Assembly (NCBI GenBank): GCA_016802295.1
Contig: JAESIW010000137.1
Location: 149,759-213,758, forward strand
Reading direction: 5' to 3'
Length of the DNA stretch: 64,000 nt
Source: Brachionus rotundiformis
Lineage: Eukaryota > Rotifera > Eurotatoria > Ploima > Brachionidae
In this document: one piece after another, positions 1-11,032 of the stretch
Layout of the letters: every line of letters starts with the position of its first letter
Position numbering within the stretch: the stretch's first letter is position 1
Position numbers and translations under genes: made by a program
Notes under the pieces: model-generated
Told to the model about the DNA's origin: nothing
The model's database searches: none
Seen by the model: only the letters and a program-made list of their open reading frames with translations

Positions 1-640
1 AATTTAAATTACAACTCGATTGAAATCATGGTTTTTTTATGAAAGTCTATTTTTTTTATTCTAATAATTAAGTATTTTCATTTTATAATTTTTTCTGGAA
101 AACATTTCATATAACCACTGGGGACGAAATGCAAAAAAAATTTTTTTGGAAAAATCATCCTAGCCCAGAGATATTATGTACCGAGTATATATTTAGGCTT
201 TTTATTTTTATTACTTTATAAACCCGTGGTTATAATTTAATAATTTTTGATATTAAATGGCCTTATATCTTTTTTTTCGAGGGGGTGAGGGAAGATCGAT
301 CTATATACGGACAAATAAAAAGACTAATGCAAAAATTAGAAAATTTTTCAGCATATCCATATTTTTCCAAAAATACCTAAATATTTATTTTAATAATAAA
401 TTAAATTTGATTAATCTAATATAAATATTTTGTTAGATTGTTATTTTATTAAGTAATTACAAATTTTTTTATAAAAAGGCAATCCTAATTCAAACTCTAC
501 TTGATTTTTTTATTTGTTAAATAAAAACTTTATCCTGTAAAAACAAAATTTTGAAAATGTCATTAATTGTCCAACTTTACTTGTTTGGTCCACTCAAGAT
601 CATTAATGATATGAATAATAGCTAAAAATGTGCCTGAGAC
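1..640 (+). repeat. 3' flank of a further sulfotransferase copy (inverted relative to 17.1-17.4 kb)
   Basis: Bases 1-32 are the reverse complement of 17402-17433, which covers the last codons, stop and 3' flank of the sulfotransferase gene at 17.4-18.4 kb. Bases 331-370 and 570-610 match the reverse complement of the more distant downstream flank (about 17300-17340 and 17125-17160) with substitutions and indels. On the plus strand bases 2-7 read ATT TAA, the end of the sulfotransferase frame. The window therefore seems to begin exactly where another plus-strand copy ends. No coding sequence is visible here. Confidence 0.7.
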
Positions 641-1445
641 CAAAATATTTATCTAGATATGGAACTAAAGAGAAGTTATTACGGTTATTACTTCTTACGA
701 GAGTTTTTGTAATTATACAATATTTTTTGAAAAATTAGTTTTAAATAATTTACAAATTTTAGGTAAATCATTTACCTTTATTAAAAGTTTTAATAAAATT
801 CAAATTTATAACTGTAAAAAATGCTAAAAAATTAAAAAATTTTGTAGATTTACGTAAATTTTCCCCTTGAAGGTGGTAATTTTAAGTAAAAAACGGTAGA
901 AACCCTAGTTACAAATCACCTTTTTATTTACTTTTGTCATATCTTTATAAAAATTAATTAGTTTTACAATTGAGTTGAAATTTAATTCACAGTCAGAGGA
1001 AATGGAAATCGTGGTAAAAATCCAAATCATTTGGATAATAAAGTAGTACTTTATTTTTAAACCCATACTCTGATAGATCTCTACTAGATGAATCAGAATC
1101 TTTTAATTTTGAAAATATGAATTTCCCTTCAAAAGTTTCTGCAGTCTAAAATTTTATCGTTATTTATCACTACTTTTGGTAAGATAAATCGGCGTATACT
1201 AATCCATTAACTAAAGTTACTAATTTTTCACCAATTTTGTAAAATACAATGGTTAAAATTAAACTGAAAAATGAACACTCATTCTTAATTTTAGATATGT
1301 TCTTCACTTTCTAAAAAAGATATTACGTCTATTATCTGAATTTTCTTCTTAATGTGAGAGCGTATAGTGAACACATTAGTTAAGTTGGTAAACTCCATAT
1401 GTTAAAGATTTTAAAAACGCTCCGAGATTTTAATAAATTCTGCAA
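641..1445. other. AT-rich intergenic DNA
   Basis: No open frame, splice-linked coding segment or repeat that I can support is visible here. Confidence 0.5.
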
Positions 1446-1447
1446 GC

Positions 1448-1779
1448 CAGGGGCTGTGAAGTTCTTTTCAATTCAATCGTTTCAATTCAGATAAATTTGA
1501 ATAACTTTTTTACTATAAGGAATAATTTAGTTCTGTAAAATGCTTAATGTTTAGGCAACTTTGCTAAATCTGAAAATATATGTATGCAAAAACTCTGCAA
1601 AGTAAGTGCACAATTGATTCGAATACTTTTTAATGGCGTTTAAAATGCATAAAATTGCAGAGTATTTCCTGATTTAAACAAATTTGCTTATAATTGAGCA
1701 TTTTATAGAACTAAATTATCTCTTTTAGTAAAAAAGTTAGTCAAGTTTTTCTGAATTGAAACCAACTTCACAACCCCTG
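1448..1779. mobile_element. Foldback MITE with about 100-bp imperfect terminal inverted repeats
   Basis: The left arm starts GGGGCTGTGAAGTT (1450) and the right arm, read in reverse, starts GGGGTTGTGAAGTT. The two arms stay alignable for about 100 bp (CTTTTTTACTA, ATAATTTAGTTCT and AAAATGCT blocks in both), apart from a short insertion in the left arm. Flanks TGCAAGCCA and TGCGAGTCA match at 7 of 9 positions and may be a decayed target duplication. There is no coding sequence. A damaged relative sits at about 36173-36235. Confidence 0.7.
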
Positions 1780-2391
1780 CGAGTCAAAGCTCTTCAATTC
1801 ACAATAATCGAGACTTTATTTCTCATTTAGTATGGTTTTCCACATTAGCATCTTTTAAAAGGACCATTTAGTCATTAGAGACCAAAAATAAATAAAAATT
1901 AGATAAAATCTAAACATTTAAATTTTAAATTATTTAAAATATTTAAATGATTTATTAAAAATCAATTGAAAAATGATATAAAAAACACCGATAATGATAT
2001 AATTTTTTTTATTGATATAATAAATGCTATTAAACATTAATAAATTGATTTTTTAATCTTTTGCTAGATCTTACAGAAGTCAACGATTCTGAAGATTTTT
2101 TAGGTTTGTTTTTAGATCCAGGTATTCTGACTCTTTTTTTAGCAGTAACTTGTAGTAATGGCCGAGAATTTTCTACTAATTAATTACTGATATCAATACC
2201 AGAGCTCTGTATTATTTTAGCAGACTAGAAAATAGCCGATTCAATTTAGCTTATTTAATTCAAAATGATAGATTTAGCAATATTAAAAAAAAATAGCAGC
2301 TTTGTTATGTAAAATTAGCGAACAAAAAAATAGCATCATTTTTGTGCTAAATTATTATTAGCAGTTTATTTCATTAACAAACAATTTTGTT
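1780..2391. other. AT-rich intergenic DNA
   Basis: AT-rich sequence with no supported gene. The last part probably includes decayed upstream transposase sequence. Confidence 0.4.
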
Positions 2392-2630
2392 GAGGCCTGG
2401 CACAACGCGTTTAGCAGTATGTTACACAATCATCCATCTATATACCCATTAGTTGATAAGTTGAGAGAAGAACAAAAAAAATCAAAAGATAACATTATAA
2501 AACTCGAAACTGGTGTTCAATATAAAAGAAAACCGGCTTATATTTTATTAGACGAAAGAATAAGAGAGATTCAAACTGTTATTCGTTAGAAAATTTCGAT
2601 AAATACTATGAAAACTTGTCACTTATTCTA
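2392..2630 (+). pseudogene. MULE-type transposase, C-terminal remnant
   Basis: One open frame from 2392 to the TAG at 2587 encodes 65 residues that begin EAWHNAFSSMLHNHPSIYPL and continue with a K/E-rich helix (LREEQKKSKDNIIKLETG). This arrangement (E-x-WH-N-x-F, then HP-x-I/L and an acidic-basic helix) is what I know from the C-terminal part of MULE transposases of animals. After a frame change the sequence continues with ENFDKYYENLSLILNY to about 2630, typical of the end of the same domain. The catalytic DDE part is absent. The family assignment is from recalled family patterns, not a search. Confidence 0.6.
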
Positions 2631-2775
2631 AATTATTAATTCAAAGATATTTTTTTTCAGATAAAAAAATTGCTAAATTGATTGATTTTATTCTTTTTAT
2701 TGCTATACTTAACTAACAGTTTTGCTATTTTATTGTTGCTATTTTAATACTTGCTAATTAATTGCCTCATCTTAA

Positions 2776-3040
2776 TTATCTGCATTTAATATCTGTCACT
2801 ATGTCATCATCATCATATTCAATTAAAAGTGAATCATTTTCATTCTCGTCGTCATTTTCGCATGCATTTGTTGCTATTTCTGAAGGTTGTTTTTGAAGAG
2901 TTTTTCCGTTCTTTGCTGGCCTTCCTTTTTTTCACCACCAAGCGGTACGTTCTTAGCGTCCTTAACGAATCTTCATTAGCTAGATTTTCATTAAGGTTTT
3001 GAGGTTGAACAAATTCATAACTTGTTGATGATTCTGTCAT
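2776..3040 (-). pseudogene. Broken ORF with AT-hook and acidic C terminus
   Basis: From the ATG at 3040 the frame reads MTESSTSYEFVQPQNLNENL and reaches LVVKK. A run of seven A then throws it out of frame. One base less would give LVVKKGRPAKNG, an AT-hook-like KGRP core, followed by a plausible acidic tail that ends IEYDDDDIVTDIKCR and stop at 2776. The codon pattern downstream of the shift looks coding, so I read this as one damaged gene end. Similar basic GRPKK-type tails occur in transposases, and it sits beside MULE and Jockey remnants, so a transposon origin is likely but unproven. Confidence 0.45.
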
Positions 3041-3262
3041 TGCAAAGATTGAGTAGATTGAATTGTTAAGTTGAATTTTTTTTTTTTTATTTTTATTTGT
3101 ATATCTGTATCGAGCTAAGGCTCCTTCAGATTAAAAAAAGAATCAAAAATAAAATAAAATAAAATATAATAATAAGATAAAATATATATAAAAAAAAAGA
3201 AAAATAAAATAAAATAAGTTAAAATAGTAGAATATTAAAATTAGAGAATAACATAAATATTT

Positions 3263-6056
3263 TTAAATGTCTGATTTTTCAGGGTAAAAAGAAGAAATAG
3301 TAAGGTAGCAATTACACAATGGAGTTGGGTATTCAATATATCTTGCTTCAAAACCTTCTTTGTATTCCTCCACAAGTCTAACAACCAGTGGAATAGAATG
3401 ACTCAGTCCTGCCCTAACATATCTCTCACTCAACTCAAACAGTCGATTCGAGACTGTTAATAAATTAAGTTTATCAAAGGCCTCGTGATACATTATGTTG
3501 GAGGAAGTATCATATTTTAGTTTCAAGATGAATCTGACTGCTGAATTTTGAATCACTTGTATTTTTTTAATGTTGGTTTCTGTGAGTGAATTTAAACAAG
3601 GAAAAGAATAATCGAGAATTGATCCTATTAAGGATTTGTATAGATTTCCTAATGTTTTGGGTTTAAGGCCCCATTTTTTGTTCGATAGATATTTAATAAT
3701 ATTTAGTCTTGAGTTACAGCGCTCTTTTATCTCATCCACCATTAAATTAAATGTAAGTTTCGAGTCAAATGTAATTCCTAAGAATTTAACTTTTTCTTTT
3801 GGATTTAAACTGTTTTCATATAATTTTAGATCAAGATTAGTTTTTTTCCTTGAGTTTTTTTCAAAGATCATGTAGCATGACTTTTCAACTGACATTTTCA
3901 TTTTCCATTTAAATAGCCATTTTTCAATTTCTTTTAAGTACTTATTAATTAAACTTTCGAGATTTCCTTTCTTTTTAAAAATAAAAAAGGTAGCCAAGTC
4001 ATCTGCAAAAAGAAGAGAGTATTGACTATTAGTCTTATTTCTTTTAGGTATGTCATTTATGAAAATGCTGAAAAGAAGTGGACTAATTACTGATCCTTGT
4101 GCAACCCCTGCTTTTATTAAGTATTGTTCACTCAAATGACTGTTTATTTTAACTTTAAAAGATCTGGAATCGAGGAATGATCTGATCCAGTAAATAAGAT
4201 AAGGAGGAAGATTAGTTTTAATTAGCTTATAAATTAGTCATGCCAAACTCTATCAAATGCTTTAGATATGTCAAAATATAAACAGCAGACCTTTTTCTTT
4301 CTGTTAAAAGACTCTGTAACTTTTTGAATAAGAAAGTAAAGATTATCCGCTGTGCGTCTATGTTTTCTAAATCCAGATTGCTCATTTATAAGTAGGTTAT
4401 TTCTCTCAAGAAAATGGTATGTTCTTGTATAAATAATACGTTCAAGTAACTTACCAAGGCAACTTGTCATACTAATAGGACGATAGTCAGAAGGGTCCTC
4501 GGTGGGAGGGGATTTCTTTGGGATCATAGTTATACATGCTATTTTCCAGGATTTTGGGACTTTACCTTGTTCCAAGCTCATGTTAAAAAGATGACTTAAT
4601 TCAACTATAGTCTCATAAGGGAGATTTTTTAACATTAAGTTGTGGATGCGATCTAAACCTGATCCTGACACTTCTTTTAGTTTCTTTAAAGAGCATATAA
4701 TTTCTGAAACAGTAATTGGTTCAATCAGATTATTAAGTACCTGATTTTTTAGGAATTCTGAGATTGTATCTGCTATTTCAGTATCACTCTCAGACATATC
4801 TAAATCTAAATGAGGACTAAAGGTTGTCTTTAAGATGTTTCCAAAGATTTCTCCTTTATCTCTATCTGTATTGAACCTTTTTCCATCTTTAATTAACATG
4901 GGAATTTGCCTCGAACATTTATTTGATCTAAATTTATTTATTTTTCTCCAAAATGGCCTGCTCGATAATGGGTTTTTTCCCATTTTATTAATAAACTGTT
5001 GCCAGTTTTGGTTCCAAAAATCCTTTAAGTTTGAACGTAACTCAGATGTTAGCTTATTAAATGTCATTTTTAGAGAAGGACATCTTGTTTTCTGAAAAAG
5101 TCTTCGAACCTTCCTACGTTCCTTAATTAGTAATACAATGTTTTTCGGTAGACTCGATTTAAAAAATTTCTCAGATTTAAAAGGAATACTTCTAACAGCC
5201 GCCTTCATAATTTTCAATGAAATTATTTCATTAATTTCATCAATATTTGTAAAAGAATTAATTTTTAGCCTTGAGGATCTAAGTAGTTCTTGGAAAAATC
5301 CCCAATTTTCTTTTTTGAAATCAAAATTGGAACTTGGTGACTTAACTGTTATAAAATGCTCAATTGAAATGTATGCCTGGATTGGAAAATGGTCACTTAA
5401 CATATCATGATCTTGCAAGACTTTGAAGTCCAATATTTTATCTGCTAATGAAGATGATATTAGAAAAAGATCTAGTATTTCAAAATGTTCAGATTTAAAT
5501 TTATTAAATGTTGGCGTCTTATCATTAATTACAGAGAAATTTAGTATGCTCAGTATTTTCTCTAGAATTTCACCATTTTCATTTCCACCGAGACAACCTA
5601 AAATTTTGGCTTTAGCATTTAGATCTCCCCCTAGGATAAATTTTCCACACCTTTTAGAAATATCTAGAAAAAGTTCAAAAGGAAGTACTATATTAGGTGG
5701 ATTGTAAATACAAAAAGTTCTGTGTTTTTTAAGGTTATCTTGATGCATAGAAGCTCCGCATTAAAGTGGTCAAATGAATTTTCCTGTTTAAACTCAATTC
5801 CTTCTTTTATTAAAATGGATACTCCTCCACCATAATAATTTCGAGCTTTTACAATTGAATTATAATTTTTAAAATTAAAGTAAAAATTTACATCACTTTG
5901 ATTTATTTTTATTTCATTTAGGAGAACAATGTCAGGGCAATTCTGAGCTAAAAACTTTTCTAAGAGAGGGATTCTACTAGGTAATTGGAAGCAATTCCAG
6001 TGTGTAATTACTAACCTGTTCGAAGATGAAGATTTTTTTGAAAAATTAGAATTCAT
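3263..6056 (-). pseudogene. Retrotransposon ORF2: endonuclease-reverse transcriptase, two frameshifts
   Basis: Starts at ATG 6056. The AP-like endonuclease begins at about residue 15 (THWNC, then VLLNEIKI), continues with GGDLNAK and ends with the SDH motif (LSDHFP). The reverse transcriptase has SWKIACITMIPKK, FDISKAFDRVWH, GVAQGSVISPLLF and the catalytic FADD (minus strand, about 4010). Two breaks are visible: near 5715-5730, in a T run just before the IYNPPN segment, and near 4234-4236, directly after the RVWHD motif; there the frame resumes as LIYKLIKTNLPPYLIYW. All catalytic motifs survive. Reading across the breaks gives a protein of about 930 residues, the usual Jockey size. Confidence 0.8.
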
Positions 6057-6107
6057 TATTGATTTTTTGTTTTTTTATTTGAATAATAATCTGAGTTGAT
6101 TTGTATT

Positions 6108-7256
6108 CTATGTGAGCCCATAAGTGTCATCTTGAAAGACATTGTCATCTTCATTATTATGATTGTTTCCTTTGTCTTCTTCTTCTTCATGATCTATTAA
6201 TTGTTTTTTAGGTTCTGTGTTTTGTGTTTCCGATTCTGATTGGCGCTTGATTTGTACGCTTGTTTTAGCGTTATTGAAAGATGGTTTTAGTGACTTTTTG
6301 GCTTGAGTATGTGATTTTCCTACATTTAACAAGTTAATTTGTTCCAAACTTTTTTGAAGTTCAGGCGGATAAACTGGAGTATGCATGCTTTTTGAACTTG
6401 ATTCTGAAAAAAGTAAAGATTGATCTTTTGTTGACTCATTATCCTGAAAAACTGGTGTCTTAGGAATATCGGGCAAAAAATTTGACTCATTTTGGCGTTT
6501 CTCATCTTCTTCCTCTTCAGGAATAGCAAGATCGCTATAGTCAATTTTGGTCCGTTCAATTGCTTTAAGTCTCTCAGCTAATGAACATTTTTCTGTTAAG
6601 TGCCCTTTTTGATTGCAATTCCTACAGGCTTGATTTTTAATAGGACATTTTGCTATATTATGACCCTCGTCGTAGCAGAAGAAGCATTTTTGTTTTTGTC
6701 CAGCTATTGATATTACGCATTTGAGTCGATAAAGTACTGTTGGACCAACTAAATTTTGAACATTTTGTGTTGCATCTTTCGGATAAGAAATTTTTACCCT
6801 TTTCACTCCATTCTTTAAGGTACTGTCTCTGTATGTTTCTTCTGAGATTTCTTCAACTTTCAGACCATTGATTTTGATTGCATCAAAATAGTTTCGCAGT
6901 AATTCCTTGTTAAAATCATCAGGTAAAAAGTGGAATCTGAATATCGAGTATTTTTTCGTGTTCGGTAATTTGTTTGCATCTTCGAGTTTGAACATGACTC
7001 CATTTACTGATATTGGACGCTCAAAGACACTTTGAACTTGGAAAGCTTGTTGGAATTTAACAATCCATATTTTGTTCGATGAAAAATTATAAACAGCTGT
7101 AATTTGTTTGAATTCTGTTTCGTTGAGTACGCTTCTCAGTTGTTGGAAGATGGTATGATGACTAACAGGTCTTTCCAACTTTTTTAGATTCAATTTAACC
7201 GAATTCTTAAAAGTCCAACGTTGAAACTCGCCTGGACTTTCGAGCGAACCTTCCAT
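6108..7256 (-). CDS. Retrotransposon ORF1: gag-like nucleic-acid-binding protein
   Basis: A 382-residue intact frame. The C-terminal half holds two adjacent CCHC zinc knuckles: CFFCYDEGHNIAKC and CRNCNQKGHLTEKC (about residues 199-230). The N-terminal half (about residues 60-190) has the look of the RRM-like/pre-zinc-knuckle part of Jockey-type gag proteins (FHFLPDDFN, VKRVKISYP). The tail is rich in acidic and polar residues and ends DDTYGLT. In Jockey-type elements this protein packages the element RNA. It precedes ORF2 on the same strand by about 50 bp. No frameshift is seen, in contrast with ORF2. Confidence 0.8.
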   Translation of the reverse strand: MEGSLESPGEFQRWTFKNSVKLNLKKLERPVSHHTIFQQLRSVLNETEFKQITAVYNFSSNKIWIVKFQQAFQVQSVFERPISVNGVMFKLEDANKLPNTKKYSIFRFHFLPDDFNKELLRNYFDAIKINGLKVEEISEETYRDSTLKNGVKRVKISYPKDATQNVQNLVGPTVLYRLKCVISIAGQKQKCFFCYDEGHNIAKCPIKNQACRNCNQKGHLTEKCSLAERLKAIERTKIDYSDLAIPEEEEDEKRQNESNFLPDIPKTPVFQDNESTKDQSLLFSESSSKSMHTPVYPPELQKSLEQINLLNVGKSHTQAKKSLKPSFNNAKTSVQIKRQSESETQNTEPKKQLIDHEEEEDKGNNHNNEDDNVFQDDTYGLT

Positions 7257-7682
7257 CAGTTTTTTTTTTTTTGATCACGTGGTGACGCTATAAATTTTAT
7301 TTTCAGATTTACTAAGCCAAACGAATTTTAAAAAATTTTTCACTTTATTTTATTCACTTGAATTAAAAATAATTATGATTTTATACAAATTTTGATAAGC
7401 TAACATTAGAGATTTATACATATCTTTTTGACATTATTTTCTTTGAGTGACAACTCATCAGTGGAAATTGCGGTAAAATTGGATTTTTTAATTATAGCGA
7501 TTTCAATATTTTTTTATCATCTACTACATATATATTTTATATCATGTCAATTAAAATAATATCATTTTAAATTAGTATTTTATAGCATTAAATTAATTTT
7601 TCATATCAGAGAATTAATATTTTATAGCTTGAAAAATAACATCCGATTCTTATTACATTTGAATTTACATTAGTGACGATAC
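7257..7682. other. AT-rich sequence upstream of the Jockey-like element
   Basis: May contain the 5' UTR of the element. A T run follows the ORF1 start codon on the plus strand. No gene is visible. Confidence 0.4.
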
Positions 7683-8425
7683 CAAGATTAAGCTTAAAAG
7701 GTCAGCAATGTATGCGCTATCAAGGCTAAACAAATTAGACTTCACTAACAAGAGTATACATCCGAACATGAAGGAACATTTATACAGCACATTTGTTCGA
7801 CCTTTACTCTACCATGATTAAGAAAACTACTATCTAAACAAAAACGAAAAAAACTTTCTTAATAAGATAGAGGGAAACTTAATAAAAACAATGAATGGAA
7901 TCTGAACCCGATGTAGGTCAAGCCATCTCATGAGCACAATCAGAATTGAGAAAAGTAACCAACAACTTGAGAAACTCAAATGCGACCCTTTTACCCGTCT
8001 AAACCAGAATATCTTTACAACATCTATATTGGAATATGAATTTGCTACTAATATACCAAACATCTGATAATGATTTAGTTTCGGTATGTCTAATTCACAA
8101 GTAGAAGATTAAACAGAGATCAGAGCAAGTCAGCACAATCAAACAGTAACGGAATTGCGTAAAATTTTTAAACAAAAAAATGGGTCAATTATTCCAGAGA
8201 AATTGTGGTATTCACCACAGATACGTATCTGTTTATTTGTTTGTGAGCGTTAAGTTACTTATGATATTTATTTATTTTATTTTTGTACTATTTATTTTAT
8301 TGCATGTTCGAGTAGTTAGAGGACTCTCGAGAAAGAAAAGGGATAAATAGAGAGGGAAGAAGCGCATCGGGGGATTCTCTTGGCTTAAGCTTAAAATAAA
8401 GATTTTGAAAAGAAAAGAAAAGTTT
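7683..8425 (+). pseudogene. Non-LTR reverse transcriptase 3' remnant with (AAAAG)n tail
   Basis: The plus strand encodes interrupted fragments typical of the C-terminal part of a non-LTR reverse transcriptase: a YALSRLNKLDFTNKSIHP-like stretch, then EHLYSTFVRPLLYH, then FLNKIEGNLIKTMNGI. There are several stop codons. The sequence then loses coding character and ends at about 8395-8425 with CTTAAGCTTAAAATAAAG followed by AAAAG repeats, a plausible retroposon 3' tail. The family (RTE/L2-like or other) cannot be settled by eye. Confidence 0.5.
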
Positions 8426-8755
8426 TTCTTGTTTTGTTCTTTTTTAGCGACTTCACAGAAATTATATGAAAAAAACTAGATTTTCATTTAATTTTGATAA
8501 AGGATTTAATTTCTTTCTTATTTTTTATTTAGAAATTTTTGTAATTAGCAATTATTTAATGCTATTTTTACAAATCTAATCTGAAAAACTAAAACTTTAA
8601 TTTTAAAGCTCTTTTAAATACAGGATGCTTTATTAGACAGTGTACTTTCATGTGCTCGGAAACGGCCTTTGCCAAAGAATAACCAAATGAATAAACAAAT
8701 ATTCCCTAAAGAATATTAATTACAAGAAACAACAACTTTAAAAATTAATATGATT

Positions 8756-8978
8756 TTAACACTAGAAGCACCAAGCATTTTTTCGTCATTTTTAGTCCAA
8801 AAAATATTTTGAATATTTGTAGTAATTTTAATATAAATTAAGCTTTTTCTTAATTATAGAGATTAAATCAACATAATTCCTTAAAGACTGATTTACATAA
8901 GAATCTGTCCTAAAGATACGAGGATTTTAAATTTTTTATAACGAGTCAAAATGACTCGCTTGGTGCTTCTAGTGTTAA
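8756..8978. mobile_element. piggyBac-type MITE with perfect terminal inverted repeats
   Basis: 223 bp bounded by TTAA on both sides. The left end TTAACACTAGAAGCACCAAG is repeated exactly in reverse complement at the right end (8958-8978). An inner palindromic CGAGTCA...TGACTCG block follows on the right. There is no coding sequence. TTAA target sites are the hallmark of piggyBac transposition, and the ends resemble those of the piggyBac relic at 28.85-30.13 kb (TTAACACTCAAAGGACCAAG). Confidence 0.8.
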
Positions 8979-9284
8979 GACAGAAAAGAAATCTTATTTT
9001 TTTTGGATTAGAGGACAAATTATAGCTTCTACTTTTCCTTTATTAATTAAAAGACAAGTTCAATACATTCTTATTTATTCTTCATGACTGAGAGTGTATT
9101 AAGATCATTACCTGAATGACAAGTGAGAGGTCCGTCAAATATCAAATTTGAAAATTTTTGAATCTTGGCTTTTAGTTATTTAAAAAAATTGTAAAATTTG
9201 GAGGACTTGATTTTGAATAATTGAAAATTAAAAAATAAAAAATACTATTTATTAAAATAATTAGGATACAAAATCATAAAAAAG
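8979..9284. other. AT-rich intergenic DNA downstream of lipase
   Basis: No gene is visible. AATAAA-like AT stretches could serve as the 3' end of the minus-strand lipase gene. Confidence 0.4.
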
Positions 9285-10271
9285 TTATTCTTGACAGTGT
9301 GGAGAAGAGCCAGATGTTTTTAAATAATACTTTCCCTCTGGATCACCCATTTTAGCATTGAAGCCCATTTGGACACATTTTGATGATGTGCATTTGCACT
9401 CTCCATTCAGGAAACTGCCTGGTTTAATTAAAAAAATAAATTAAAAACTAAATTAAAAAAAGTTTTAAAAATTACGATAGCTTGAGCATGGAACGGATAA
9501 AAATTGACAAGTTGAAATACTTTCTGCATAAAATTGGTGCACTTTGCCATGACTGCAAGACAAAAATCCACCAATATCCCCTTTTGGATCGATTCTCATA
9601 TTTATAACACTAAACTTTTCATCGTTTAGGTTCGGATTAATGAGATCGTTTGCTTTGAAAATGCAACCGGCTTGTTTTCTGCCTCCATTTGGATAAAAGT
9701 CCATATGTCCTATTTGATCTTGTATGCCAAGCTCAGAATCTGTGTGAATAACATCAACAAAATCAGCATCGCTTTTGTCAAGTCTTGCACCAGCTTCCTC
9801 TCCTCCAAACATTGGTCCAGCCGGATCCATGCCACTTATGCGAGCCAAATGCCTTATTTTGCCAATGAAACCACAAACATGCGCTCCCAAACTGTGTCCA
9901 ATACAGTGTATTTTTGCACCATCTATTTGATTATCCTGGATGAACATGGCTGTCTTATTAGCAACAATTCTTGTATTTGACACAGCTGCGAAATAATTTG
10001 GAGCTCTAGCTCCGCCAGCCCATTCAACCACAATCACATTTACATCATGAGCCTTGAGCAGTTCTGTTTTAATATGAACAAGCGACAACGAACCTCCAGT
10101 AAAACCATGTACCAAAAATTTTGTTTCTTTTTCATGGCTGAATTCAGAATTGGTCAAATTTTCACCATTTACAATTACCGCTTTAATTGGATTGTGTTTG
10201 GTGTACAATTCAAAATTTGGCCAACCATTTATTGCCAAAAACAAGCTTGTCATTAACAAATAAGCAAACAT
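9285..10271 (-). CDS. Secreted lipase (pancreatic lipase-like family), copy 1
   Basis: Two exons: 10271-9476 and 9418-9285, with a 57-nt GT-AG intron, give 309 residues. The frame is open further upstream from a TTG, but the first ATG (10271) gives a clear signal peptide MFAYLLMTSLFLAINGW. The alpha/beta-hydrolase triad is visible: Ser in CIGHSLGAH, Asp in GMDPAGPMF, His in SCSHGKVHQFY. Together with VDVIHTDS and the short size this suits the secreted neutral lipase/phospholipase A1 group acting on extracellular lipid. The last exon is cysteine-rich and ends GSSPHCQE. The gene is a near-identical inverted copy of the one at 26.9 kb and is divergent from a sulfotransferase relic at 11.0 kb. 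Confidence 0.9.
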
Positions 10272-11032
10272 TGTCAATTTATTTTGTCTTTTCTTTTTCT
10301 TATTTTGTTCATTTTGGCTTTTGTTTTATACTTGGAAATAATTCACATTTGTGCGACTTTTTCTATCGGTGATTATCTTTTTTTCAAATTAATTTTCTTT
10401 TATCAAAAATTATTAAATTTGATGATCTTTCACAATAATTTGAGTCGTTTAATTGATGGGAAAGCTCATTTATTGTTATGCAATTGGATAAATATCAATT
10501 GATAAATGAGGTGAATAGTCAAAAATGTTTGTAAATAAGGTTATGTCTAGATTATAATTTAAGTTTTGATTATAAAATTTTGAAAAAGGAGTGTTTTTTT
10601 TTTGATTATGAAATGATAAAAATCACATTTTAACTTTAAGTTTTTGCTCATAGATTCATCTACATCTGTTTCAATAAATATTTAAGATTATTATTAATTT
10701 TTCTGGAATAAAATTATGTTCTAATTTTTTTTGGCAAGTTATTCGATTAATATATTGGGAAAAAACTATTATTTTGTCGAATTGAAAAAAATTGAACTTT
10801 CATTTTTTAAAGTATTATCTTTTAAAAAAAGTAATTTTTTTAATAAATGAAATTATTTGGTTAATGAGTAAAAAATTTTTATCAGCTCATTCAAATTGTT
10901 AACCGATTTAAATAATTATTACTTTTAGAATAAGGTGAAATAATCAGATAGAGAATAAGATATTTCATTGAATTATAATTTTTTAAATTAGTATCAGGCC
11001 AATTTAGTCCTATTTTTATTTAAATAATTTAT
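10272..11032. promoter_or_regulatory. Divergent intergenic region, copy of 26.4-26.9 kb inverted
   Basis: From about 10278 to 10680 this is the reverse complement of the region just upstream of the lipase at 26.9 kb, with few differences. Similarity continues more loosely to about 10760. It separates the lipase from the sulfotransferase relic and so should hold the lipase promoter. I cannot point to a specific element. Confidence 0.5.

Larger units (their letters stand above)
3069..7256 (-). mobile_element. Jockey-like non-LTR retrotransposon, nearly complete
   Basis: Reading on the minus strand: ORF1 (gag-like, zinc knuckles), then ORF2 (endonuclease plus reverse transcriptase), then a short 3' UTR with A/T-rich tracts and a terminal poly(A) (poly-T on the plus strand at about 3076-3090). 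The order and the two-ORF layout fit the Jockey/I group. The 5' limit is not defined; the minimal limit is the ORF1 start. I found no convincing target-site duplication at the two ends. ORF1 is intact but ORF2 carries two frameshifts, so this copy should be unable to move alone. Confidence 0.8.

Noticed and set aside
3636..3875. Plus-strand frames within the Jockey-like element
   Set aside because: They are shadows of the minus-strand reverse transcriptase and endonuclease frames.
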